This document shows, piece after piece, positions 13,371 to 24,473 of a stretch of 64,000 nt of DNA (the stretch's first letter is position 1; each line of letters opens with the position of its first letter). The notes under the pieces were generated by a model. The model did no database searches. It saw only the letters and a list, made by a program, of their open reading frames with translations, and was not told the origin of the DNA. A program made the position numbers and the translations under genes. The DNA comes from Crotophaga sulcirostris. Its lineage: Eukaryota; Chordata; Aves; Cuculiformes; Crotophagidae. The stretch is from positions 8,536-72,535 of the forward strand of contig VYZB01000145.1 in assembly GCA_013397455.1 (NCBI GenBank), read 5' to 3'.

Positions 13371-14797
13371 CTTTTAAAAGTAATTCCTCCGAATCCTAAA
13401 TTATAGGATTGATTTCTAAAAATATTTTTGGTGTATAGATGGTATAGCGCACATGATATAACAATATATCTCCCGGGTATTATGAGACCAATGACTGTTG
13501 TGCCCTCAAAATATGTTTTTGATAGGTGTCCTTATCTTAGCAATCTGTTGCAATGAGATTCTGATCTGTTAAAAGAAGAATTTTGGCAGTTTCACTCTTC
13601 AAGTCAGAAGAAAATAAAAAGTAGGAAGAATAAAAAGGGAATTTAATCTGTGCTCCAGTATTTAAATGCAAGATTGAATTTGAAAATAAGGCTTAGGAAA
13701 GAATAAAACATCTGTGATTATTCTGGTATAATACATTTGTGTGTTTCAAGAGATGTCATTTTCTTTCTCCTATCTCCTTTCTCTCAGAAATTTGCTTACA
13801 ATTTTAACAGCATGGATAATGCAAAGAAAAAGCATTAATGACTTAATTTGTGTAAGCTTTACAGAGTCATTTAAAAGATGCAAGGATCCTCTCCTGTGAT
13901 TCAGTTGAACTAATTAAATTTGGGAAGACTAGAAAATATGAGTGCATTTTTCTCATCAGCTTTCTTATTTATAGAAACTTTCACAGAAATATACATATAT
14001 AAAGACATGACAGTCATTAATAATGTACAATATACAGAAGAAAGAATTTTTTGCTGTGCTTCAATGCCAAGAATAATCAGAAATTGCTTATGTTGTTCAT
14101 TACTAAAGTGATGTCAGAGAAACTTTTATGTCTATCTACAGATTATTCTTCTAAGTATTTGACAAAAACCCATTAACAGTGGAGCTGAGCCAGTGGTCTT
14201 AAAAACAAACAACAAAAGCTACATGAGTTGTGAATAAGTGAGTGAAGACAACTTACATTCCAGAACATTTTTCGTTCTCCTTTTATGTTGAAGATATTTT
14301 TTAAAAGGATTTAATGACTGAGATCATTAAAAGAAAGGAAGATATCCATGAATATCAGTGTGAGAGGAAAGCTCACACGAGGAAGAAAAGATACAAAGGT
14401 ATTTCTGAACTGATGCTTAAGGAGATACGAATAAGCATCCTATGAGTTTGGAGCCTTCAGGACCAGGTTACGATCTTTGAGTCAGATCAGTCTCTCCTGG
14501 ATGCAGAAGTTGAGGATCAGGGGTAGAAATGACTGCAAATTACTTTTGTCTTCCTGATTCCACAGGCCCTGGTACTATTTAATCACCCCAGTCTAAATCT
14601 GGGGTTTAGAGCAGCCTTGAAACTACTTTGAGTTATGACAACTTTTAATAGTCTCTGAGGCAATATTTTGTCATCTTGAGTCAATGTAGCAAAGCAATGC
14701 CTCCACAGTATCTTAGGTCCAGCCTACTGGATATCTATATGTAGAGAGAAATATTTGGGCCATTTGTCCTGAATACATTAATAAGCTACTTAATGAG

Positions 14798-14895
14798 AAT
14801 CATAGAATAATCCAGTTGGAAAAGACCTTTGAGATCATCAAGTCCAACCGTACCTGTCCTCTGCTAAACCATGTCGCCCAGAAACTCAACCACCC
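14798..14895 (-). mobile_element. CR1 LINE, degraded 3' end (ATTCTATG-tail type)
   Basis: The plus strand reads AATCATAGAATAATCCAG, then GTTGGAAAAGACCTTTGAG and ATCATCAAGTCCAACCG. This is the reverse complement of the classical CR1 3' UTR with an ATTCTATG tail. Beyond TCCAACCG the match decays quickly, with CTAAACCATGTCGCCCAG still fitting the UTR. It differs from the TGATACTGTGATAC-tailed copies elsewhere in the window and is probably an older subfamily. The inner edge is approximate. Confidence 0.88.
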
Positions 14896-14898
14896 ATG

Positions 14899-14930
14899 CT
14901 CCATAGAGTACTCCATAGAAGTACTCCATA
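14899..14930. repeat. 12-bp tandem repeat (CTCCATAGAGTA)n
   Basis: Nearly three copies of CTCCATAGAGTA / CTCCATAGAAGTA / CTCCATAAAA abut the decayed edge of the CR1 fragment. It may have arisen by slippage after insertion. It has no likely function. Confidence 0.75.
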
Positions 14931-17539
14931 AAAACAATTGTAATGGTGTATAAGAGAACATTAACATTAATTCCTCAATAGCCTATTAGTGAGCTGTTGC
15001 AATTATGCTCTAATTAATTCTTGATTTTGTTGCTGTGTCTGTACCTTACATTTTTTTTTCTCTCTCTCGCTTTACTTATGCAAACAATTTTGCTGATACC
15101 TACAAGATTTGAACCATGATTTTCCTTTGTACAAGTCCTCCTCTACTCCATTCTTTCCAAATTTCAAAATTTAGAGAAAAGCAAATTTACTATCGATTTT
15201 TTTTGATGGAAATAGCTTGGAAGTTATATTTTCACACCGTATTCATTGTTGTTCAAGTGTTATTTTCAGGTTAAACATTACATGAATTCCTAAAAATGTT
15301 CAAAACAACCAAAACACATTACATTGCAAAAAAAGGAAAATGTGTGCAAAGATTGACACCAGAACAAGGGATAGAAACAACAAAACAAATGGATAAAAGC
15401 AGTAAAGTGGCTGGGATTTTGGCAAGCCAATGGCAGTGATAGTGTGAAACTCTTTCTAGCAACTGAATGTTTTGATCATAGTTTTTTGGGAGGGAAAGAT
15501 GAAGCATGTTAAAGAAGGGATCAGAACTAAAGTGAGAGAGAGAAGGATTAAGGGAAGGAGGAGAGGGTTGGGAAAGGCATAAGGAACTGAGAAAAGAACA
15601 GGGAGAAGAGGGCTGTGATGATAACAGAGGGTGAAGCAGTGGAATAACGAGTGGATAACCAGTGTAAACAGAGATAAAGAAAAACTGTCAAGAGTTCGGG
15701 AAAAAAATCCAAGAGCTTGATACTACCAAAGAGATTAAGAGGTGCTTCTTGGCTCCTGCTATTCTCTGTATGGAGGCAGAACACGAAGATAGAGGCTGCA
15801 GTTATTAAGCGGGAACTGGTGGTTTCCATGCCTGTGCATTTCACAACCAAATTTTAACAGTTTCGCTCCTGGTCTGTTTTCTGAATTTGATACTGTCTCG
15901 GTTTTCTTTCAGCAAAAATTTCTCCCACCCAGCTGCCTGTTGTACATCTCATTTTTAAGCCATATAGGAGTATTTCAGTTCAGCTATTAATTAGTGTTTG
16001 AGTAAACTTTCTGTTAATTTCATAGCTTGGCTGAACACGACGTCTGTCTGTAAACCTCAAGACCCATTCCTTGTTGTTTACTCCAGCATTTTACCACCAA
16101 GATTCTTCTCCTATCCCCTTACTGCAGGTAATTCCATCCAGGTACATGTATCTACTTGTAAACATCTCCAGTCATCTCCAGCATTAGCCCTCCTACAAAT
16201 TTGATTTCTAACTAATTTCAGTTGCCTGTTTTGTACCTGTAGGTTAATTCCTTCGACCTATTCAAAGCATTCAGTTGGACCTAAGTATTTCACTGTAATT
16301 GTATTACCTGTAGTGGAGCTCATCTCCTTTACAGTGTCATCAGAGCCTTTAATGTGATTTCTTAGTTATGGAAACAAACTAATTCCCAATTAATTTATTG
16401 GTGTACAATTTTGGGCACTGTAAGATATCTTCATAGCGAATAGTAGCTATACCTACAAGTTTTATTACTTTTCCAAGAATACCATAATGCATTTTTCTGA
16501 CTTAACTATAGCCCCTCTGCCAGTTTTAACATGCTTTTAAGGTATGTGAAATTATTTTATTCCCCTTTTGCCATAGAAAATAAAACCAAACTGTACTTTC
16601 CCATCATCACTGCTACTAGACAGCTGAAAAATCTGCATATTTATGAAAAATGGATCAATGATTAAGATCAAAGCATCTGTATATTGATCATAGGACACTC
16701 ATCTATTAGTGTAATAAATTAAATAATGTCATAATATTTTAAATATCAGTGCTCACCAAAAGCAAGTGAGCCTCTGGTATTGACTTTGATATACAAATAT
16801 ATCCTAAGGGCTCACTGTTATCAGCCACTACAGAATATTCCTCATATGTAAATAGGTAGACTGATGCTACAGCACCTGAAACGTAATGAAAATGCACAAA
16901 AAAATAATTGATATAGCTAGAAGATAATTGAAAAATGCATTCACTATTGTTGAGTCTTGGAGATTGATATGAGTTCAGTATCAATTTAAGGGCTGAATAT
17001 TATAGGCAACATCAACAGAATTACATCAGAAAATTCAATCTGTTTTTCAAAAAGGAAATATAAAGGTATTTAAAATATTTAAATAAATGAATGTAATGCA
17101 TGGAAAAATTATCTGCAGGGCAGGACTGGGGTAGATGGGATTCTAAGGTGCCAGGAGAGTAAACAGAAAAAGGAAGTCCTTATTTCCACTTCATGTTCAT
17201 CAAGTATGTAACTTGGCAGCGCTCTGTGGGTAGACAAATATCAGATCTATGACTGAGCTAACGAACACTCCCACTCTTGAAGTCATTTAAATTCAACCGT
17301 TGGGACTATTGCTCATTCCTTTTCAAGAAACAGGATCCTCAGATCCCCATGTTTACTTATAGGTAGTCTTCTCTCAGCAACATCTGAACTGTCAGAACGG
17401 CATAATGTATAATTGTCTAGCTGTCTTCAGTAATAAAAGCTAAATTAGTTCTTGATGCTTTAAATCTGAAATACCTGGAAGTTCTTAATCTGATTTCAGG
17501 AGGATCTGGCCTGGACTGTAAGGGAGGTGCACCTTTTTT
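14931..17539. other. gene-free DNA with a purine-rich patch
   Basis: No gene is supported. At 15.48-15.80 kb the plus strand is again GA-rich (GAGAGAGAAGGATTAAGGG), leaving a 100-codon minus-strand frame (15548-15850) that resembles no protein family I know. The remainder is AT-rich unique sequence with short frames only. Confidence 0.55.
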
Positions 17540-18100
17540 CCATCATTGCCCCATCCACATCATCGTTGGGATGATGTACAAGTGTCACTCTTCCAGGGCA
17601 TTAGGAAAGAGCTGTGTCTGGTTTTAGTTTCTAAAGGAAGAAATCCTGAATGCACCCAATTTTTTATGAGCCTTTGGTGGCAAAAGTGGGTGACACAAAA
17701 GCCATTTCACAATACCTCTTGTTTGATGTGCCTGGAATGGGGCACCCCTTATCTCAGAGACTCTCAACACTGCCTTCACCTCCATACGCTGCCACCAGCG
17801 TTCATAGCCAGGAAACCTCTTCAGAAACTCTGCAAGACCATCAATACACCAGTGCTTACCTGGCAGCCCACCCAGATGGGGACACCATACCTTGGAGGAA
17901 TGCCCTGTGCTACACAACCAAGGGACTACACTCCTGACAGGAGACGATTTGCAACGACAAGAGGGGAATCACCTAGAAGGATCAGCACAGCCACAGCATC
18001 TGCCCCCCTCTTCGCTCATATCTGACAGCACGCTCAGCCGTTGGGACCCCTGCTCCAAAATCACAAAATGCTCCAGCAGAGTTGTCAGGTGACCAAAATG
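17540..18100. other. GC-richer, ORF-dense block of unknown origin
   Basis: Composition shifts abruptly from the AT-rich flanks. Three overlapping frames stay open: plus 17546-18025 (159 codons), plus 17650-17937 (95 codons) and minus 17624-17917 (97 codons). The plus-strand products contain Arg/Thr/Ser/Pro-rich stretches (RRRFATTRGESPRR) and no domain I recognise. There is no obvious splice-site-bounded exon and no poly(A) tail. Candidates are a decayed internal part of an old endogenous element, related to the repeat at 19.1 kb, or a pseudogene fragment. This is uncertain. Confidence 0.3.
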
Positions 18101-18647
18101 TTTAGCGACTACTTGCATGTGAACCTAAGATGGCACCAGTCAATCACAGTAGGTCTCTCTGTCCAATATTGGGACCAGTTTTTGTTGTCTGTGACCTTAG
18201 CTTCTTCTGTAAATGATAATAGTTGTTACCTACACTAAATTGTTCCTCTCTCCCATTTATTGATGTGGATGAGTTCAGTCACTGGCAACACTTTGGAAAA
18301 GGGACCAGCATCACCTTATCCAGCCTGCAAAAGCACAGAGGAACACTGATGAGGGAGAAGACAAAAATAAAACCGCATTACACTGATTTAGTTGCCCGCT
18401 CTGCTGCCACACCATTTCAGTCTATCCCACCAGACTTTATCAGGCTTCATTTCATCCAGTTTGAAACACAGTGACCTGGAAAGAAGGAAGATGTTGTTTA
18501 CATTTCCATGCATTTCAGAGGTTCCCAGTCACCAACTGGCCTGGTCTGTGACTTACGTCAGAAACATAGTTCAAAGCAGTTGCGGTCGTCCTAGCTTGGT
18601 ATGGTCATTTTTGCAGATTAGATCAAACAGGCTGACTGAGCTCAGAA
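18101..18647. other. unassigned sequence between GC-rich block and CR1 fragment
   Basis: Moderate-GC sequence with short open frames (83 codons at 18223-18474, and the first part of a 158-codon frame at 18392-18868 that runs through the following CR1 piece). Because the longer frame crosses a LINE fragment in antisense, it is unlikely to be a real gene. No family is recognised. Confidence 0.4.
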
Positions 18648-18714
18648 AATACCTCTGGAGGTCATCTTGTTCAACCTCCTTGCTCAAGCAGGGTCACCTA
18701 GACCAAGTTTACCT
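18648..18714 (-). mobile_element. CR1 LINE fragment, old subfamily
   Basis: The plus strand shows ACCTCTGGAGGTCATCTTG, then TTCAACCTCCTTGCTCAAGC and AGGGTCACCTAGACCAAG. This matches the reverse complement of the CR1 3' UTR in families with the CTGGAGGTCATCTAGTCCAA block. No terminal 8-bp tail survives to the left, and the homology fades after GACCAAGTTTACC. This copy is highly diverged and was probably inserted before the TGATACTGTG-tailed copies. Confidence 0.8.
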
Positions 18715-19087
18715 CAATATCTTTCTGGCTCAACAAGATTCTGAGTCGTATCTCTTTTGCTCCTCCCAGTTTCTTTACAGGCCCAGCCTGATTTCAGCCA
18801 TTTTTGTCAGTCCACTCCTGTTCCATTCCCAGTCCCAAGAAAGAGGACTTCTCAGGGACTCAGTCTGAGCTGCTGGAAATCTTTTGGGAAGCTGGACAAG
18901 CTGCAGTTTGATAACTTTGGTACTGTCTTTACACTGAGAATGCTTCCTTCTGCTCATAGTCACGGTTGTATGACATTTGTTATCTCTGTCAGAAATGTGT
19001 CTCGTGAGCCTAATGAAACAAAACTTTAATTACCTCTGGAGTGGTTTATTAATAATATCCCCAAGCAGCGTGTAAGACTACCCAGAA

Positions 19088-19465
19088 GTTTAGCTCCAAT
19101 GTGGGCTTTTCACAAGCTGCAGTTCCTTCAGGAAACACCCGCCTGCTCTGGTGTGAGGTCCTCCATGGGCCACAGTGTGGACATCTGCTCTGGAGTGCTC
19201 CTCTCCACGAGCCGTAGGGAAATACCTACTCCAGTGCCTGCAGTACCTCCTCCCCTTCTCTCATCTTGGGCTTTCTGCTGTTGTTTCTCACTATTTCTTC
19301 CCAGTTGTTTTTTTCCAGTGTTTTTTTTTTGCCTTTTTTTAAAATATTTTGCCCTTTCTTAAATATGCAGTAGTTCCATTGTGGAGCTGGCTGGAGCCCC
19401 TTGTCTCTCCTCACAGAGGCCACCCCTGCAGCCCTGGCAGTGCCACCACCTCCCCACCAGAATGC
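19088..19465. mobile_element. probable ancient interspersed repeat (ERV/LTR-related?)
   Basis: A GC-rich segment contains spaced, imperfect CTCC-n-GTGGG modules (GCTCCAATGTGGGC at about 19091, CTGCTCTGGTGTGAGG at about 19143, CTGCTCTGGAGTGC at about 19187, CTACTCCAGTGCC at about 19227). They are followed by CACCTCCTCCCC-like sequence, a T-rich tract with CTTAAATATG (about 19358), and CACAGAGGCCACCCCTGCAGCC (19413-19434, split here as a description). This layout resembles a repeat I recall from many avian genomes, probably of endogenous-retrovirus origin. Class and orientation are inference. Open frames across it (19099-19362 plus, 19226-19477 minus) are low-complexity. Confidence 0.5.
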
Positions 19466-21468
19466 TGTGGAGGACACTCCATGGCAGAGTACCTGCAGCT
19501 CAGGAAAGCACTGCTAGATTGATGGAGGTAAAGGTAAAAGATCAGGTAAAGGAATGTCTGAGGGTGATAATTCATCTTAACTGATTTTTTTAATAATAGT
19601 AATTTAAATGAGTGTCCACATATTTTTACTCAGCATAGTAATATTAATAATTACTGCTACTGTAGAGGTAGTTATTACCCCTACAAGTAATTACAATACA
19701 AATTATTACCTCTACAAGTGCAAGCAACATTCACAAAACATCCTCTCCTCACTGGTCCTTATGCAGGGTCATGGGTTGTGTGTGGTACAAACAAGCCCAA
19801 CATGGTGCTCATGTTAAAAACCTACTCAGGTGAAAATTTATGTGAAATTTATGGGTTAGTTGTCTTCACAGAGAAGCCTCCTTTCTGCTGAACAGTAAAG
19901 GCAACCAAAGGGCTCCAGCAGTGCTCCAAGGTTTTGAAGCAGGGACGCAGCGGATGCAGTTCAGCCTGGTACAGCTCACAGGGCAGGCACAGCTCCAGTG
20001 CTGGCTATTGTCATGTGGAAATCAAAGGCATTTTCTGACTGATTTCAATAGGAAAAGGAGAAATCCTTAGTTAATACTAAGGGCTTTATGAAGAAAAATC
20101 TCCAATTTTCAATATTGTCTTTTTTAAAAAAAAACAAACTACAGTAAGGTAAGACTTTAGGGACAGAAAAAGTAAATATTCAAATAAAAACTTTAAAAAT
20201 TATGAATAAAGGAATATAAGTGGAACCTAAAAGTAGAAAACAAAAGGCAGAAAGAAAAAACAGATTTAAAAGTGGTACTCTATTTTAAAACTACATTTCT
20301 ATATTTGGTAAGATTTTTACCCAATTCCTCTGTTGGAAAATTACATTAGACACATCTGTATAAACTATATTTCCTGGTTCAACCAGTTTAGAATGACCAT
20401 ATTCCTTTTCTAGTTCTCTGCAAGGTTAATAAAATAAGAGCTCTCTGTGATAAATCAGCAGTGATTTTTGCTAACTAGCTGTTGCCAGTACATTGCATTG
20501 GCTTTTTGATTCTTGATGTCGAATATACCAACTGGAATAACAGCTTTTTGTAGTTGCAGATCAGAACATATTCTTTTGTTAGTTTAGAATTTTTTTTCCA
20601 AAAAACTAAAATAGATACAAACTAGTGGTAATACAAATTTGCACAATGCACAGTGTCTAGGGAGGAATATTAAAAAAAAAAGGAAAAAGTATTGATTTTT
20701 TAAAAAATAAATGAAGGCTGAAGGTAAGCAAATAAAAGTAAAATAATAGTCTACTTATAATTACATATCATAGCTGACATATTTAGTCATCGGTGGAATG
20801 TTTTAAGAAAATTATAATTCCCTCTCCTACCAATTTTCCACTGAGATGATGTGAATTCTTAATCGCGTAAGAGCGGAGAGTGCATCTAGGATCAAACCTA
20901 TAGTGATATGTACACAGAGGGTGAGAGAGAAGGTGCATATGACATGAAAGAGTACAATATATATACACGTATAATTAACCTGTCACAGATATCAAGGACT
21001 TGCTTTTAAAATGAGCTATTCTAATATCAGAAATCATATTCCACAGAGATGTGATCTGCCATTTCCTTAGGAGGCATTTTTGACTGTAACTGAAGGACAC
21101 AGTAATTTAAAAAGTAACAAATCTGAAAATAAACTTCATCATAAAGAGGTGTAGGTCTCTTTTCCACAGGTTTCCTGTTTCATCTTTGATGTTTGTTTGA
21201 GTTTCAGGAGAGACAGGAATATAGAAAAGTACTGAGTATATCAACAGTGTTAAGTAGAGAACAGAGTAACTGAAGTGTTTCCAGTATTTTCAGACTCAGG
21301 GCTTATCTGAATCAACTAAAGTTACTAGAGGTGTTAAAATATAAAGTAAGAACATTGCCACTTATTCTTAAAAGGTTTATCAGTAAACTCCTCAATCTCA
21401 GCAAATGCTTAGTCCTATGCCCACTTCCTAAAGTCTTATTTTGTCAGCTGTTGTCTTATTTGTTGGCC
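19466..21468. other. gene-free DNA
   Basis: AT-rich sequence with short frames only. An imperfect repeat of ATTACCYCTACAAGT occurs at about 19673-19718. A GC-richer stretch at 19.86-20.02 kb is unassigned. Homopolymer A/T runs near 20.12, 20.67 and 20.70 kb are short. No gene or RNA is supported. Confidence 0.55.
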
Positions 21469-21513
21469 TGTAAAAGTCCCTTCCAACCCAAACCATTCTA
21501 TGAGTCTATGATT
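21469..21513 (+). mobile_element. CR1 LINE, terminal 45 bp only
   Basis: GTAAAAGTCCCTTCCAACCC is followed by AAACCATTCTATGAGTCTATG and ATT, the very end of a plus-strand CR1 with two to three units of the ATTCTATG tail. The body is missing. The fragment is either a severe 5' truncation or the remnant of an old copy. An overlapping 68-codon frame (21331-21537) is not meaningful. Confidence 0.85.
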
Positions 21514-24413
21514 GTCCATGGTATTGAAGCCAGATGAAGCATTTTTTTATCTGACCCTAATGAACTACGCTCCTTGCCATTGTAATTGACTAAATCGCTA
21601 TTTTTGTTTTGTTTGCCCAAAACTTTAGATTACTCTACAAAATATTTCCCCAGACTAAAACCTGCACACCAAACAGAAGTGTACTTGTATGTGCTTGTAT
21701 TTGACCTTTTTAGATGTTTGGTTTTGGGGGTAAGAATTGATGAGAGCACAGGGAGTCATTGCTATTACTGAACACTCTTTATCTTAAGCAAGATTTTTCT
21801 TCGCTTAATGAGCATGAAAGGAAAAGTTTTCAGTAGATATCATCATTCTATGAAATCCAACCACAATCAAGGACAAAACAGTGGTTTAGAGATGCTGAGA
21901 ATTACTGAGGTTGGGATAAAAAATAAAATATTCGTAGAAGCTCAGGGAAAAGCAACCAAACATGAATTTGTTCTTTATATTGGCTCAATGTGTCAGTCTG
22001 TATTATGAGTACTGTTGTCTCCATCCCCACTGTAGATCTACATTTAGTAAAAAATATGGCTTAATTCCAGTTGGAAGTTTTGCATAAAAGAAAGAGTATT
22101 TTTAAAGATGTCTGCAATAAATTAATATGTAAAATTATTTAATTGTCATTTTTCAGGAATCTTTCCCCATATATACCCTAACTTCGTCAGAGCCAGATTT
22201 TCTTGAAGTTTTACTGAAGCCAAAAAAAAAAACCAACTCATCCTCCTCCATATCAAGTAGGACACCAAGCAGTGCTTGCTTCAGCAGGGAAGATTCCCTG
22301 TGATAGAAGATCCCTACCATATCTTGCAGTAGTTAGATCTTCTGCTACCTTCTCTGCTATTATTCTCCATCCCTGTTTAACACACAAGATAGCTTTGTCT
22401 TACTCAATTTTTATTAGAATTTCAAGATTTATAAATGTAACCAAAGCAACATCAAAGCTAACAACGGTTATCATCATCATCTATTTCTTTTTTTGGGTTT
22501 GTGCAGTTTTAAATAGTAGCAAGGCTATTAAACTCAGACTGTTACAGATAGTTGATTTTCTGTGGGTTTGCAAATGTTGGGGCTTACCTAGAAAAGATGG
22601 GTCTTGGGGCATATGGAGTTCTATATCCTTTTCGTAATGGGAAATTATGAAAGAGCAAATTCTAGCCCAGCTTCCTGAAACTTCTCCGGCCAGCTTCTGT
22701 GATGCTGCATTTTGTAGCTTTGCAATCTGTTAGACAGTACTTTGAAGACCTTTGGTCCTGGTTCTGGTCTCATTTGTATTCGTGTAAACCAAGAGCGACC
22801 TCAGGTTATCCCTGCTTTACAGCATTTTCAAAGGAGAGAGGAGATAAGCCAATGCACATTGCTTAGCAGGGATGGTAAAAGCAAAGAGCTTGTTTGGTGC
22901 TATGAAGATGTTGTGATAATTATTATGCATACCAGTCCCAGGCTATCTTAGGTTGACTAATTGGAGAAAAGTTGAATACTAAAGAAATTCTCTAGGCCCC
23001 CCTAATCTGAAAAAATTTCAGGCTGTGTTTTATCAATTCACTGGGGCCTGTTGGTGAACATTATATGCATGCTCCTAATTGCTTTGGGGGCAGAGGTATC
23101 TCAGAGTGGGCTCAGTGTATTGGGACAGATAAAAGTACATTTTGTACTTTTTGGGTGAGCTTACTCAGATTCCTCTAGTGTGAAAAACATCTGTTTTTAC
23201 ATAAATATAAGGAGAAATATAGTCTGTCAAAATATCTGTTCCATCTTTATAGTATTTCTTTCCTGATTCTGTTCCAGTTCTGTGGAGGTACCTGGGAATT
23301 TCAGATTCCTTACACGTGATTTGTTAGTTGTCTGAATAAGTGTAAACCTTAAAAAGCTTATTAATGCATGTTCTGTTTAGCTCCCTGAAATGACAGTCTC
23401 ATTTTTAAAAGCCTATAAACTTGACAAATCTGATAATGGACTTAATGTTAAGGACTCTGAAATATTATGTTTTAGTTATGGAGCACATTCATATTGCTTT
23501 GTTAACCTGCCAAAGGCACGAATTGGTCTAGGTTTTATTTGGATTCTGCAAAATCCCATAGGAAGTAATTGGAGAAGACTCTCCTGGAGGACACCCACAT
23601 TTAAAAAACATATGCTGCTCTGAGATAAGTCCTCTCTTTCCCTATTCTTCTACTTTAAAGCTTGTATGTAAATGAGAAGTAGATTGTCATTCAGGGCTGC
23701 CTGAACTCAACTGCAAATTCTATGACTGACATTTATGCAAAATGTTGATAGACAAATTCCTTACTTATTTATCAACACTAAGCAGTCCCCACAGACATCA
23801 CTCAGCAACCATATCCCATCATGCAAGCATTCCTATTTCCTTTCAAATCATTCATCTGTATATGGGAGCTATTTAAACAAATACATTTACCTAGATATGA
23901 AAACACTTGCCTCTTTATTTTTTCTTTTTAAAAAGGGATACTTCATTTAATAAAAGACTTTCATTTGGATATACAAGAAATATCCTGCAATATGTGAAAA
24001 AACAGAGAGGTAAGAATAACTTCCTCCCATATACATCCATTCACTTATTTAGAGTTAAAAATGTTAGAATTTGTTAATCCATGCACATACAACTTTATCC
24101 GTGCGTAAGACTTAGGCATAAGAAAAGTGCTTAATGACTTGTGTTGCCTCTTTGCTTTTAATAAATTTTTTTTTTATTACCACATATGTGTTTAAATCCA
24201 GAGTTCTGTCTGTCTTGTACAGATTTGCCAGAAAAAAAAAAACAACCAACAAATCAACAACTTTATTCTTCCTGTGAAGCAGCTAGAGACCACATTTTTA
24301 CAGTAGGGTTTTTTTCCCTGAGGAGTGATAAGGATTTCAGATTTTAAACTGATTTTTAATTCTTGGAATATTTAAGACCGAGCAACACTTGTGTGTCCCA
24401 CCTATTTATTAAA

Positions 24414-24473
24414 ATACAAAATAATATCAGAAATATAAAATAATATNNNNNNNNNNATACAAAATAATATCTT
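24414..24473. repeat. short AT tandem repeat around an assembly gap
   Basis: The motif ATACAAAATAATATC occurs at 24414-24428 and again at 24457-24471. A near-copy (AATATAAAATAATAT) lies directly left of the gap. The three copies suggest an AT-rich tandem array of about 15-22 bp units that the assembler could not resolve. Confidence 0.75.
24447..24456. other. 10-N assembly gap
   Basis: Ten N characters mark a gap of unspecified size. The flanks share a 15-bp direct repeat, so the two contig ends may overlap rather than flank missing DNA, or a repeat array may have collapsed. Confidence 0.99.

Larger units (their letters stand above)
8551..14797. other. gene-free AT-rich DNA
   Basis: No gene or named repeat is supported. 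Small features are an AT-alternating microsatellite at 8911-8953, a T-rich stretch at 12336-12371, a short TTG run at 12714-12730, and a purine-rich patch at 13015-13370 with a 126-codon minus-strand frame. An exact pol III A-box-like string (TGGCTCAGTGG, 12059-12069) has no matching B box downstream and is not called as a tRNA or SINE. The rest looks like unique non-coding sequence. Confidence 0.6.

Noticed and set aside
12991..13371. 126-codon minus-strand frame
   Set aside because: The minus strand is pyrimidine-rich, where stop codons are rare. The product is a low-complexity Ser/Leu/Pro/Phe string.
17546..18025. 159-codon plus-strand frame, the longest in the window
   Set aside because: No recognised domain, two other frames are open over the same DNA, and there is no promoter, splice context or codon pattern typical of a gene. 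It is kept only as part of an unexplained GC-rich block.
18392..18868. 158-codon plus-strand frame
   Set aside because: It reads antisense through a CR1 fragment at 18648-18714, so it is unlikely to be a gene.
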